Shown here: positions 53,902 through 63,692 of the stretch, piece by piece
Position numbering within the stretch: the stretch's first letter is position 1
Layout: the number at the start of each line of letters is the position of its first letter
Assembly: GCF_000744935.1 (NCBI RefSeq)
Contig: NZ_JQMW01000011.1
Location: 248,001 to 312,000, forward strand
DNA from: Clostridium sp. KNHs214
GTDB taxonomy: Bacteria; Bacillota; Clostridia; Clostridiales; Clostridiaceae
Direction: 5' to 3'
DNA length: 64,000 nt
Program-made: the position numbers and the translations under genes
Notes under the pieces: generated by a model
Database searches by the model: none
Told to the model about the DNA's origin: nothing
Seen by the model: only the letters and a program-made list of their open reading frames with translations

Positions 53902-54837
53902 TTATATATCAAAAGTTATATATCTTCCTAGGATTGCATCTATTGTTTGTTTATCTTCACGGTCTGCATATATTGTAAGCATGTAATATCCCTTGTTCAC
54001 TTCTTCTATAGGCTTGAATAGCATTATTATGGCTGTGCTTATAGCTGCCACTATAGAAAATACAGCTGACGTTAAAATAGTAGATACCAGTGAACCTCCT
54101 GACGAAATAGGATTTAAAATAGGCATGGGTATTACTGAATTCCCATGAAATAATCCTATAAGAGCGCCTATTATGCCTCCACAGACCGCTGCTTTTAAAA
54201 TACTTTTTACTTCTCGCTTGAATATAATACAAGTACTGGATACTTCCTCTACATAATTATCTGTAAGCTGTTTGCTGTTTAAATTGTAGATTCCATTATT
54301 ATTAAAGTCATCAATAGCTCCCTGTAATTCCTCTTTTTTAGAAAATATTTTTGTAACTCTATAGGTGTACCTAGGAATGTTCTCCAGCTTATTCTTCATC
54401 TTTTCATGTAATGCATTTTGAGCTTCTTCCTGGTCTATCTTTGCTTTAACTTTCCTATCTAATTCTTTCATTTTTTCTTTTCTTCTCAACTCTTCTTTAA
54501 TTTCTACTTTTTCTTTTTTTCCTATCACCTCTTTGTTATCTTCTACTTTAAGTTTTCCTTTATATTCTACCCCATCTAGGTTTTGTTCCATTTTTAATTC
54601 ATTATTTTTCTCTACGTTATCTATATTATCTTTTCTTATTTTATATATATTTTCTTTTCCTATTTCATCTATATTTTCTTTTCCTATTTCATCTATATTT
54701 TCTTTTCCTATTTCATCTATATTTTCTTTTCCTATTTCATCTGCATTATTTTTTCCTATTTTATCTATATTTTCTTTTCTTATTTTATCTATATTATTTT
54801 TTATTTGCTCATTTTCATTTTTTTCTTCTCTACACAT
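53902..54837 (-). CDS. Membrane protein with N-terminal 9-residue tandem repeats
   Basis: This 311-residue protein begins with about seven copies of a nine-residue unit of the type ENIDEIGK-x (residues about 14-80), highly charged and probably helical. A Lys/Glu-rich linker leads to a folded part (about 150-311) with VTKIFSKKEELQGAIDDF and two membrane segments near 213-233 and 250-273. The C-terminal part resembles general stress or heat-induced-type membrane proteins, but I cannot name it. AGAGGAG precedes the ATG. The four central repeats are nearly identical in DNA, so copy number may vary in frame. Confidence 0.75.
   Translation of the reverse strand: MCREEKNENEQIKNNIDKIRKENIDKIGKNNADEIGKENIDEIGKENIDEIGKENIDEIGKENIYKIRKDNIDNVEKNNELKMEQNLDGVEYKGKLKVEDNKEVIGKKEKVEIKEELRRKEKMKELDRKVKAKIDQEEAQNALHEKMKNKLENIPRYTYRVTKIFSKKEELQGAIDDFNNNGIYNLNSKQLTDNYVEEVSSTCIIFKREVKSILKAAVCGGIIGALIGLFHGNSVIPMPILNPISSGGSLVSTILTSAVFSIVAAISTAIIMLFKPIEEVNKGYYMLTIYADREDKQTIDAILGRYITFDI
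54604..54798. repeat. In-frame 27-base tandem repeat inside a gene
   Basis: About seven 27-base units (with TATTTCATCTATATTTTC on the plus strand), the middle ones almost identical. The unit length is a multiple of three, so copy changes alter protein length without shifting frame. Confidence 0.85.
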
Positions 54838-54995
54838 TTTTCTCCTCTTTGTAAAATTCTTTTATTTTTATTATTTTTTATTTATGCACTTTTAACAACT
54901 TAAAAATTTATAACTGTTCTTTACTTAATTCAAACTTATAAGATTTTCTGTAAGACAAATATTAAACTTCTAATGAGTTAACGACCTGTATCCAG

Positions 54996-56222
54996 TTACT
55001 TCATTTGAAATGAAGGCATGCTTATCTCTAATAACTCATCTATTTTAGTTTGAGTAAGATTGCTTATGGCATCTTCAGAACCTATTATCCAACCACTATT
55101 GTATACATGCTCTTGTGGTGAATTATAGGCTGGCTTTATTACTTGAAGATAATTTTTCACCACATCTGGTATTTCATTTTCCTGAACTAAAAGTATTGGT
55201 GCATGCTTACCTTTATGAGATAAAACTGTGGATGTTACAGCAATTTGCCATTGCTTTGGATTTACAAATATGAAATTATGTCCAGGTTCCGAAATACCCC
55301 ATCCAAAATCTCTAGGTCTTTTTCCTATCCACCAAGCAAAATTTTTACCTAAATCCTTATAGCTTGCAAATCCTACCGATGTACTGTATACATCATTACC
55401 TAATGGAATTCTTTGCACATGACCGTATTTGGAAAGTTGCTTTTCTGTAGAATTTAAAATAAGTTCTTGCCCTCCTAAAATGTATATATATGCTTTTCCG
55501 TGTCTGTTTTTTAGAGCTTTTTCAACCTCTTTTGGAATTTTATCTTTTTGTATAAAAAAGAAACCATCGCCTGAATGAGAACTCCATGCTGCTTGTGGTA
55601 ATGCATACTGTGGATTTTCAATAGAGGTTATTATTACTGCATCTCTGTGATCTCCATTTAATGCTGCTAAATAATTATCTATGTTTAAACTTAAAGCAAA
55701 AACGTTATCACCATTTATATGCCTATACTTAAGTTTCCTATTATCTAGAGTTTTTAATACACTAGCATCCACATTTCCTATTACAATGATTTTCGTATTT
55801 CCATCTAGAAATATTCCTTCAGGCTTTAGTCTATCTATCTCCTTTAAGGTTTCCTCTGGTACATGCTCCTTTTTAGTATAAAGTATTGGAGCATTTATAG
55901 GTTCATGTGAAATTCTAGCTGCCAACATGGCATCCTTCATTTTATCATCTCTCACTAATATAACTGCATTAGGCCTGTTATACTTAAATGAGGATGGATA
56001 GGCCACTTGAGTTATAGCTACTGTAGTTCCATACAAAGTTTTCCCTTGAATTCTTACTGTATTACTGGTGACTTTTTGCTCTATAGAATTTCCCTTTAAA
56101 ATTGTTTTACTCCTATGATAATAAGGTTTGTATATGAACAAGAAATATATAGCTACAGCTAAAAGAATTAATGCAATTGTCAAAACTACTCTATATATTT
56201 TTCTTAAAATTTCATTAGTCAT
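54996..56222 (-). CDS. Membrane-anchored protein resembling cell-wall-binding repeat 2
   Basis: This 408-residue protein has one N-terminal helix (about 12-31), then an outside domain. It has NTVRIQGKTLYGTTVAIT near 54, NAVILVRDDKMKDAMLA near 84, APILYTKKEHVPEETL and IIVIGNVDAS, and repeats this pattern around 200-310. Spacing and motifs resemble the cell wall binding repeat 2 family, which holds clostridial surface proteins on anionic polymers. There is no signal peptidase site, so it is anchored. It is 38 bases after the larger relative upstream, probably one transcript. Confidence 0.7.
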   Translation of the reverse strand: MTNEILRKIYRVVLTIALILLAVAIYFLFIYKPYYHRSKTILKGNSIEQKVTSNTVRIQGKTLYGTTVAITQVAYPSSFKYNRPNAVILVRDDKMKDAMLAARISHEPINAPILYTKKEHVPEETLKEIDRLKPEGIFLDGNTKIIVIGNVDASVLKTLDNRKLKYRHINGDNVFALSLNIDNYLAALNGDHRDAVIITSIENPQYALPQAAWSSHSGDGFFFIQKDKIPKEVEKALKNRHGKAYIYILGGQELILNSTEKQLSKYGHVQRIPLGNDVYSTSVGFASYKDLGKNFAWWIGKRPRDFGWGISEPGHNFIFVNPKQWQIAVTSTVLSHKGKHAPILLVQENEIPDVVKNYLQVIKPAYNSPQEHVYNSGWIIGSEDAISNLTQTKIDELLEISMPSFQMK

Positions 56223-56260
56223 AAATAATCCCTTTCTTCCATCAGTTGTATTATAATTCC

Positions 56261-58165
56261 TTACATAATACCTATTTTTCTACCATTCCTAACAAGTATC
56301 CAATTTGGTATGTATGAAGTTAAAAATCCTATAAAAGCTGAAAACTGCATAAATCCAAACCAAGATATATTTTCTTCACTTAGAATTACTGGTAAATATA
56401 CCCTATGAAGCCACCACATACTTATGAACATACCCACTGAAACTGCAATGATAGAAATAATTGTAAGAGGTAAACTCTCCCTAACTGCTTCCTTATGTTC
56501 TATTCCCTTCATCTCAGCTATCATAGCTGGCATAAATACGAATAAATTTAACAAAAAAGCAATTATAAAAGATATTATCATATTTAAAATCATAGGATTA
56601 CCTAATAGGTAGGAACCGTATCTTCCATAGAAAGATATTAAAGGTGATCCTACATAAGTAGATATGTAGTTAACTCCTATTATTGCCGATGCCCCAAAAG
56701 CTATACTCATAATTGTGGCAACAGCAGCCTGCTTCCATAATGGTCTTAGCCAAACTGCATTTTGGTTCATTTTCATCCAAGGGGAGTTTATATAACATAT
56801 TATGTAAAGCCATAATCCCACAGGTCCCAAAACCAGTACTGCCAATATCCACATAACTTTAGTTAAAGTATTTAATCTTTTCATCCTGTAAAAAGCATGT
56901 AGTCCGGTCCAAAGAGCCCCCATTAATGAGATTAAACTGAGTATTATAGAAATTACATCTACTCCGCTAACTCCTTGAGGTCCTAATGTTTTATATGGTT
57001 GTATTTCTTGAGAGTAATCTGCTCTAGCCTGAACAGAAAAATCTATTACATCTTCATTTCCTATTACCCAAATATTATTAAATGGTCCTTCTGTAGGATT
57101 AACCCAATAATTAGGCTTATTTCTCCACAGATGATTTTCTGTTAAAGTAGACAATTTATCTTTATCCGTCCATAAAATCGGCCCTGCTTTGGCCTTCAGA
57201 GAAAGCTGACTACCTAATATAGCCATAGTAGGTTCTTGCCTTGAACAAATCATAAAGCTTTGGTGATTGTCGTTTCTACTTCTATTTATATTCCAGCCAA
57301 CACCCTCCTCATTATCATAGAACCTGGAAAAATTAATGGCAAAGCTATCTGCACTGCGCCCTGAAATAACTTTAGTTGGTGTATTTAAATTTTTATTTAA
57401 ATTCTGTACAAAATCTTCTCCAGCATTATTCTTCTTGCCTAATATATATAGTTTATCTAACTTTACATCTTTTATTGCCTGTTTTGATGCATTATAAAGC
57501 TGATTATCTTTATTTAAGTATAGTAATAGTCCTCCATTTCTAACTATCCAAGGTGCTACTGGTATAGCCATCAAAGGCTCTTTATCTGAGATTATAAATC
57601 CATACTTTTCTTGATTATATTCATTTCCATTCTGAAAGTTTTGCATTTCGTACACCTTTGATAAAAGTTCATTTGTATTTTCATAGCTTACAGCCTTCAC
57701 TCTAAGTCCAGTATTTTCAAAGTCTTTTCTTAAATCTTCTATATTTGATCCTAAAAGTAATATCTGTGAATTATCTAAAGATAATATACCCTTGGGAAGT
57801 GTACTCTTAGCGTAATTTAAAATACTCTCTCTATTGCTGCTATTTATTTGTAGAATAGGGCTATTGTACTCTTTTACCAATGGCATTAAACTCAAAACCT
57901 GTTGCCATTCATCTGATTTAATTACTATAAATCCATTAGGCTTACTTTTATAATCCCCAACTGGAAATAAAATATCAGCAGTTTTTATGCCTATATCCTC
58001 CTTAGATTTTCCCATAACTCGTACGGTATTTCCTGTATTTAAATGAACCCTCTCATTTTTTAAATTTATTTTTTCTGGGAAAATAGCATTTTTTAAAATT
58101 CTCATTTGACCTACAACTAATACAATACATAAAAGTGTAGCTACATATACAGATGCTTTTTTCAT
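56261..58165 (-). CDS. Cell-wall-binding-repeat-like protein with multi-helix C-terminal domain
   Basis: This 634-residue protein has an N-terminal helix (about 5-25), then an outside part (about 40-395) built like its neighbour: NTVRVMGKSKEDIG, NGFIVIKSDEWQQVLSLM, ILLLGSN and WVIGNED. About seven membrane helices (about 405-625) follow, the first at GVDVISIILSLISLMG. The C-terminal domain is not recognised with certainty. The domain arrangement suggests a transmembrane sensor or wall tether. The ATG at 58165 follows GGAGAG. An OmpR-type regulator gene lies upstream, but a terminator lies between them. Confidence 0.7.
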   Translation of the reverse strand: MKKASVYVATLLCIVLVVGQMRILKNAIFPEKINLKNERVHLNTGNTVRVMGKSKEDIGIKTADILFPVGDYKSKPNGFIVIKSDEWQQVLSLMPLVKEYNSPILQINSSNRESILNYAKSTLPKGILSLDNSQILLLGSNIEDLRKDFENTGLRVKAVSYENTNELLSKVYEMQNFQNGNEYNQEKYGFIISDKEPLMAIPVAPWIVRNGGLLLYLNKDNQLYNASKQAIKDVKLDKLYILGKKNNAGEDFVQNLNKNLNTPTKVISGRSADSFAINFSRFYDNEEGVGWNINRSRNDNHQSFMICSRQEPTMAILGSQLSLKAKAGPILWTDKDKLSTLTENHLWRNKPNYWVNPTEGPFNNIWVIGNEDVIDFSVQARADYSQEIQPYKTLGPQGVSGVDVISIILSLISLMGALWTGLHAFYRMKRLNTLTKVMWILAVLVLGPVGLWLYIICYINSPWMKMNQNAVWLRPLWKQAAVATIMSIAFGASAIIGVNYISTYVGSPLISFYGRYGSYLLGNPMILNMIISFIIAFLLNLFVFMPAMIAEMKGIEHKEAVRESLPLTIISIIAVSVGMFISMWWLHRVYLPVILSEENISWFGFMQFSAFIGFLTSYIPNWILVRNGRKIGIM

Positions 58166-58320
58166 TTATATCACTCTCCACTAATTGCTCCTTAATCATT
58201 ATTAATCTATCTATGAATTTACACCCTGTGAACTCTCCCTCCACTTGCTTACGCTGAAATGGGAGCTTCTTGTTTAAAATATACCTACCTATATATTAAT
58301 ATTTGCTTTTCTATCTATAA

Positions 58321-58368
58321 AAATACACAAAAGACGTGACAATTTTTCATCACGCCTTTTGTGTATTT
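58321..58368 (-). terminator. Rho-independent terminator after the response regulator gene
   Basis: A stem of about 18 pairs with one mismatch: 58321-58339 pairs with 58350-58368 (CACAAAAG and CGTGA arms with TCACG and CTTTTGTG). It is strong in both directions and lies 48 bases after the regulator gene's stop. Confidence 0.85.
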
Positions 58369-58385
58369 ATTCGACATAATACGGT

Positions 58386-58417
58386 AGGTGACAGTCACCT
58401 GTCGATGACTGTCACCT
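58386..58417. repeat. Short palindromes of the AGGTGACAGTCACCT type
   Basis: AGGTGACAGTCACCT at 58386-58400 is followed by a second half-copy GACTGTCACCT. The TAG stop of the response regulator gene lies at the end of this block. It is a variant of the palindromes at 47751 and 53211. Confidence 0.65.
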
Positions 58418-59114
58418 ATTCTATCATTTTATATCCAACTCCAAAAATTGTTTCTATTATTGAGTTTACTTTGTTCTCTTTGAGTTTTTTTCTTATTCTT
58501 TGAACATGTATGTCTACAGTTCTAGTATCGCCTATAAAATCAAACCCCCAAACTCTTTCTAAAAGTTCTTGCCGATAGAATACTCTGCCTTTATTTTCTG
58601 CAAGAAATACTAATAAATCAAATTCTTTATTGGTTAACTTAACTTCTATGCTGTTTTTTAATACTCTTCTTTTTTCTTTGTATATAATTATATGTTTTTT
58701 TAAATTCAATACCTGACACAATTCTCCATTACTATCTTTTGCACAAAGTTTTATTCTTCTAAAAATAGCTTTAACTTTAACTGTAAATTCTCTAATATCG
58801 AAAGGTTTTGGTATATAATCATCTGCACCTAGTTCAATGGCTAAAATTTCTTCAGTAATATCTTTTGCATCAGTTATGGTCACTATGGGGATTATAAACT
58901 CTCTTGCTACAACTTTGCATAGTTCAATTCCATTTATATCTGGAATATTCAAATCTAAAACCAACATATCTGGTTTGTATTTATGCAAAAAATATATGGC
59001 TTTCTTGCCCTCTTTAATAGCAATGGCATTAAAGCCTTCTTTATGAAGTGCTTCACAAATAGTTTTGGATATTAAATTTTCCGGTTCTATAATGAGAATT
59101 TTTTTTGTTTCCAT
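58416..59114 (-). CDS. OmpR/PhoB-type response regulator
   Basis: The protein has 232 residues. The receiver domain (about 5-115) has the phospho-acceptor in LVLDLNIPD (D54), the Thr in TITDA and the Lys in PKPF (K103). The acidic pair that binds magnesium is EPE (E10, E12) instead of the usual DD. The winged-helix domain (about 135-230) ends RTVDIHVQRIRKKL and TIFGVGYKM. No histidine kinase gene is near it, so it is an orphan here. The frame opens with a GTG at 59123; the ATG at 59114 has GGTGAT four bases upstream. Confidence 0.93.
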   Translation of the reverse strand: METKKILIIEPENLISKTICEALHKEGFNAIAIKEGKKAIYFLHKYKPDMLVLDLNIPDINGIELCKVVAREFIIPIVTITDAKDITEEILAIELGADDYIPKPFDIREFTVKVKAIFRRIKLCAKDSNGELCQVLNLKKHIIIYKEKRRVLKNSIEVKLTNKEFDLLVFLAENKGRVFYRQELLERVWGFDFIGDTRTVDIHVQRIRKKLKENKVNSIIETIFGVGYKMIE

Positions 59115-59123
59115 AAATATCAC

Positions 59124-59337
59124 CCATATTAAATTTTATTACAGGATGCATATGTAAAAAGTTACAAATCAGATACAAATTAGCCTTATATTGAAACATT
59201 TATAGAATATAATCTTTAGATATAACAAAGAAGCTTTAATTAAATAATAGAAACTTATATATAGCACTTTTGTGAAATTTATATTATAGCACTATTTATC
59301 ATTTAGATAGTAAGCAAAAGAAAGTGAGGAGATAATT
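59124..59337. other. Divergent promoter spacer
   Basis: About 210 AT-rich bases between the response regulator gene and asnB, divergently transcribed. No repeat is seen. Confidence 0.4.
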
Positions 59338-61209
59338 TTGTGCGGCTTTGTAGGTTTTTTCACTAATGAAAAAGTTAAAAATACTGATATTGAAAATATA
59401 AGGAAGATGAATTCCAAGATACAGCATAGGGGTCCTGATGATGAAGGTATATACTATGGTCATAATATTTTGTTAGTTTTTAGAAGGTTAAGCATAATAG
59501 CTTTAGACTCAGGTAAACAGCCTTTTTCCTATAACAATGACAATTACCACATTATTTTTAATGGTGAAATCTATAATTATATTGAATTAAAGGAAAAGCT
59601 TATAAATGAAGGTCTAGAGTTTTCTACAGATACAGAAGCAGAAGTTATATTAGCACTCTATAAACACAAGGGTAGAGACTTTGTAAAAGAACTTAGGGGC
59701 ATGTTTGCCTTTGCCATATGGGATGAAGTTAATAAAAAACTTTTCTGTGCTAGAGATCCTTTTGGTATTAAACCCTTTTATTATATAGATAATGATAATA
59801 GCCTTTATTTTGCATCAGAACTTAAAAGTTTCACGGGCATAACTGATAAATATTCTAATGAAATCCGCCAAGATTCACTACATAATTATTTAACCTTTCA
59901 GTTTGTCCCTGAACCTAACACCATGTTTAATGATATAAAACTCTTAGAATCAGGATGTATTTTAGAAAAAAGCTTAAATGAAAAAATTAATATTACAAAG
60001 TATTGGTATCCTAAGTTTAATCCTATAATTAAAGACACTAACGAAAAAATATCGGAAATAAAAACCGTTTTAGAGAATTCTGTTAAAATACATATGAGAA
60101 GCGATGTTCCAGTTGGGTGTTTCCTATCTGGTGGTATTGATTCCACTATAATAGCTTTGCTAGCTAAAAAATTTAATCCTCACATCAAAACTTTTACCAT
60201 AGGGTTTAATAGAAATGGTTATAGTGAAGTAGATTTAGCTAAAGAAACTGCAGAAGAATTAGAACTTGAAAATATAAGCCGAACCATAGATTGTGATGAA
60301 TTTATAAAAGACATTGAAAAAATAGTATGGCACATGGATTCGCCAGTGGCAGATCCTTCACTTATACCAATATACTATATTTCAAAAGAAGCCAGAAAAC
60401 ATGTGAAAGTAATACTATCTGGTGAGGGTTCCGATGAACTTTTTGGGGGATATGGAATATATCATGAACCACAATCTTTGAAAATGTTCTCTCACATACC
60501 GGCCTCTGTTAAAAGGGCTTTAAAACATATTGCTTATATTTGTCCGGAAGGGGTTAAAGGTAAAAGCTTTATAGAAAGAGGCTGTACTCCTTTAGAAGAA
60601 CGCTATGTTGGAAATGCTAAGATTTTTAAGGACTATGAGAAAATGGATTTTCTTAAGAATTATAACAAAGCTTTCACATACAATTTGGTTACAAAGCCTC
60701 TTTATGAAGCCGCTGTAAATTATGATGACATTACAAAAATGCAATATATAGATATAAATACTTGGCTAAAAGGTGATATTCTCATAAAATCTGATAGAAT
60801 GTCCATGGCTAATTCCTTAGAATTAAGAGTTCCCTTCCTAGATAAGGAAGTGTTTAAAGTTGCTTCTAGCCTTATGACTTCTGATAAAGTACATAATAGT
60901 ACCACTAAATATCTTCTTAGGGAAACTTTCAAGGATGATTTGCCTATGGATAATATAATTAGAAAAAAACTAGGATATCCAGTGCCTATCCGCCACTGGC
61001 TAAAAAACGAACTTTATTCTTGGGCTGAATCCACTATTAAAAATAGCATGGCAGATGAATATATAAATAAGGAAAATACCTTGAAAATGCTAAAAATACA
61101 CAAAACTGGTCATATAGATTACAGCAGAAAGCTGTGGACAATAATTACATTTATTTTATGGCATAAAGTGTTTATTGAAGAAGTCAGCTGCGAAGCTAAA
61201 GCTATTTAA
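59338..61209 (+). CDS. asnB: Asparagine synthetase, glutamine-hydrolysing
   Basis: This 623-residue protein begins (M)CGFVGFF, with Cys as the N-terminal nucleophile after Met removal. RGPDDEGIYYG and FNGEIYNY follow in the glutaminase domain (about 1-210). The synthetase domain has PVGCFLSGGIDSTI near 256-269 (the ATP-pyrophosphate loop) and SGEGSDELFGGYG near 361. It makes asparagine from aspartate and glutamine; close relatives amidate cell-wall or peptide substrates. The start is a TTG with GAGGAG seven to eight bases upstream. Repeat composite iv begins right after its stop. Confidence 0.95.
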   Translation: MCGFVGFFTNEKVKNTDIENIRKMNSKIQHRGPDDEGIYYGHNILLVFRRLSIIALDSGKQPFSYNNDNYHIIFNGEIYNYIELKEKLINEGLEFSTDTEAEVILALYKHKGRDFVKELRGMFAFAIWDEVNKKLFCARDPFGIKPFYYIDNDNSLYFASELKSFTGITDKYSNEIRQDSLHNYLTFQFVPEPNTMFNDIKLLESGCILEKSLNEKINITKYWYPKFNPIIKDTNEKISEIKTVLENSVKIHMRSDVPVGCFLSGGIDSTIIALLAKKFNPHIKTFTIGFNRNGYSEVDLAKETAEELELENISRTIDCDEFIKDIEKIVWHMDSPVADPSLIPIYYISKEARKHVKVILSGEGSDELFGGYGIYHEPQSLKMFSHIPASVKRALKHIAYICPEGVKGKSFIERGCTPLEERYVGNAKIFKDYEKMDFLKNYNKAFTYNLVTKPLYEAAVNYDDITKMQYIDINTWLKGDILIKSDRMSMANSLELRVPFLDKEVFKVASSLMTSDKVHNSTTKYLLRETFKDDLPMDNIIRKKLGYPVPIRHWLKNELYSWAESTIKNSMADEYINKENTLKMLKIHKTGHIDYSRKLWTIITFILWHKVFIEEVSCEAKAI

Positions 61210-61589
61210 AGAATATATTGTGACATAATACATTGAAGAAAAATCTAATTTTAATTGCGTAATAAATGTGTAATTTGGGACTGTTCACAATTCCACATTT
61301 ATTACTACATTAAAATCAGATTTTTAGTTTAATTTGTTTATAGTTGGAGAGAGAAGCCTACTAAAGGAGGATTTTCCTCCACTATGTTACGGAAAATCTT
61401 TAATTAAATAAATGGGATAGCAAAAAGCTATAACTGTTCCATTAAATGGAGTAGTTATAGCTTTTCTTTAAGGGCTTAAAAATCTTTTATTGGCCATAGC
61501 CAGCCTAAATAAACTCCGCCTGAAAATTAAGAACTGCCACTAAATCATTTTGGGACTAATATAAATCCTTAGTCATCAAATAAAATTTT

Positions 61590-62175
61590 CTAACAGGCTA
61601 ACTTTAGCTCGGTAAGTACTTTTTCTATAGGTATATCTTTTTTAACTTGCTCATAAACAAAATATACTAGTTCTTTAGCCGCTAGGCTTTTGATGGATTT
61701 ATATATTTAGCGAATTCCTTAATTTGCATTGTGATTCCTAATGGAGAAATTTTTTATTTTATGAGTTTATTGAAATGTAAATTTAAATAGTTAATGCGAT
61801 TTCTATCAATGAGACTATCGTCCCACTTTAAGTGACTCAAAATCTATATATTGAGCTACTAATTTTAGCAGTTAGTATATGTTCTGAGATTTTAAGTAAA
61901 GACTTTGTGCCATCTAAATTTATTAATCCATTAATAATAGTGATTACATGATGAAATTGTGGCTTATTCATTCCATAGTTTACATCATTTAAGTAATTGT
62001 AAAGTTCATCATTAATGGATATAATATTATTAAATTTATTTGGCATACTGACCACCTCCAGGTAATATTTGTGTTGTAACTTATATTTAACACGGAAAAA
62101 GTCAGTGTACCATATTTATTTTTTGGTAATAGTACCAATTCAACTTTTTATTTTGCAGAATTAAAGTAATTAATT
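61590..62175 (-). pseudogene. Decayed IS4-type transposase, internally deleted
   Basis: This is clearly related to the intact transposase at 5095-6321, but shorter. Three blocks match its C-terminal part (about 61593-61700), a central part (about 61698-61755) and its N-terminal part (about 61760-62046). Two large internal deletions remove most of the catalytic domain. A one-base loss near 61845 breaks the N-terminal frame. The promoter-side flank is still similar to about 62175. It cannot make transposase but may still be mobilised if its ends are intact. Confidence 0.85.
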
Positions 62176-62408
62176 TATGAATAAGTAACAAGAGAACAGT
62201 TAGTAAAAGTTAGAGTCCTTCAAAAAGTTCAGCTTTGCTGAATTTTCACCACAACTATTACTTTTTAGCTATTACCTATTACTTATCTACAAGTTCTTAT
62301 TTATCCAACAATTAAAGTTATATATTATTATATATAAATCCTAATCATACCTACATATTTACGCTGGCTACCGCCCAATAAAAGATTTTTAAAGCGCTAA
62401 AGAGAAAA

Positions 62409-62506
62409 GGAGCTGTTGCACTAAGAATAAATTCTACAATATATTGTTTTAACTTTAAACTTCCAAAACAATATATTGCATGTGAATTCCTTAATGCAAC
62501 AGCTCC
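62409..62506. repeat. Family F palindromic repeat, copy 4
   Basis: Begins GGAGCTGTTGCACTAAG and ends AATGCAACAGCTCC, with ACAATATATTGT inside. Part of composite iv. Confidence 0.8.
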
Positions 62507-62788
62507 CTTTTTCATTTTATGCATGAACTGAAAAATCTGTCTTTAAGGTAACAATAAATATATTTTCTTAGACTATTGAGCTAGCCTTAGAAATTCTTTG
62601 TTTTGAAATTTCAATACCCGTTAAGAAGCTTTCATGTTTGAGCGCCGTCAGAAGCGAGTTTGAAAGCTTTAGGGTATTGAAATTTGAAAACATTAGAATT
62701 TCTTGGCGTATTGCGAGTAGTCTAAGAAAATATATTTATTCTGGACTTAAAGACAGATTTTTCTTATTGCACTTGCTTCACAATTTTC

Positions 62789-63295
62789 TTATGATGCTAA
62801 CTGTAAAAATTCATCCATAGTTATAGAATATTGAATTTCCTTTGGTAATTCCTTATCCTCTGTAAAACCTAATTTTTTAAACGCCCTTTGAGAACGTCTA
62901 TTTTTATAATTAATTTTAGCCACCACTTCATCAACTCTCCATTGAAAAAATGCATGTTTTAATCCTTCAAATATTGCATTAGTGCCTAATCCCTTGCCCC
63001 ACTTTTCCTTATCGCCAATTACTATTACCATTTCTGCTGCACTGCTTTTAGGAACAAGTCTTAAAAAGCCAACAGGCTCTTCTTCCTTAGTAGTTACCAT
63101 AAAAAAACTTCCATCTTGATTAAATAAATGAGTTAAAATTGGCATGTTAACTCTGTATATTACTTGTTCAATACTCTTACTAACATTTTGTCTTTCATTT
63201 AAATATTGCGTAACTTCATAATCTTTTAGCCAATCTACGATCATCCAAGCATCTGATTTAAACACTTCCTGACGCAATTGCACCTTACCATTCAT
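62789..63295 (-). CDS. GNAT-family N-acetyltransferase
   Basis: This 168-residue protein has the GNAT core: FFMVTTKEEEPVGFLRL near 64-80, the acetyl-CoA loop in GDKEKWGKGLGTNA near 95-108, and INYKNRRSQRAFKKLGF near 131-147. It looks like the RimJ/RimL type that acetylates protein N-termini or small amines; substrate unknown. Its TAA stop is shared with the end of a family D repeat. The ATG at 63295 has no strong SD. It is transcribed towards asnB. Confidence 0.85.
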   Translation of the reverse strand: MNGKVQLRQEVFKSDAWMIVDWLKDYEVTQYLNERQNVSKSIEQVIYRVNMPILTHLFNQDGSFFMVTTKEEEPVGFLRLVPKSSAAEMVIVIGDKEKWGKGLGTNAIFEGLKHAFFQWRVDEVVAKINYKNRRSQRAFKKLGFTEDKELPKEIQYSITMDEFLQLAS

Positions 63296-63692
63296 TTTGC
63301 ATACCTGTTGTATAAAATCTACTAAAAGCTAATATTTAGAGATTTATTCCTTATTCAACGCAACCTGTTTCGTCATAAGACTACTCCAGTTTGATATGTT
63401 GCTCCAAAGGCTTAAATTCCTGCACAACGCACAGTACATATACAAGTTTACGTTTAAGTGTAATATCTTGTATTTACTTATTTTGCTTGGTTGTCGCTAA
63501 CTACTTACGCAAGTAGTCTTATTCATACACTAACCCCCTCTAGGTTTTACCCTATGATTACACCACTTTCGCAATGTATGGGATTCACAATAGCTAATTA
63601 ATATTATACACAAAATAAGATAAAATATACATGTGAATTTATATTACATTCCGTTATATTTTGGTAGATTTAATACAACAGTTCACCTCCTC
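63296..63692. other. Non-coding region, possibly with decayed mobile-element DNA
   Basis: No intact gene is seen. On the minus strand, 63340-63560 has short broken frames such as VVQEFKPLEQ that could be the remains of an IS200/IS605-type gene, but the match is not firm. Dyads with CTACTTGCG/CGCAAGTAG occur near 63500-63515. Confidence 0.3.

Larger units (their letters stand above)
61210..62791. repeat. Composite repeat iv with IS remnant and F copy 4
   Basis: Another convergent gap (asnB and the GNAT gene) filled by repeats. A family C copy lacking its centre is at 61213-61345. An E arm follows near 61353-61400, a terminator-like dyad at 61423-61466, the decayed IS at about 61590-62175, F copy 4 at 62409-62506 and D at 62519-62791. 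The ends AGAATATATTGTGAC and TCACAATTTTCTTA again touch both stop codons. Confidence 0.75.

Noticed and set aside
54604-54798. CRISPR-like repeat run
   Set aside because: The 27-base units are contiguous and in frame within a coding gene.
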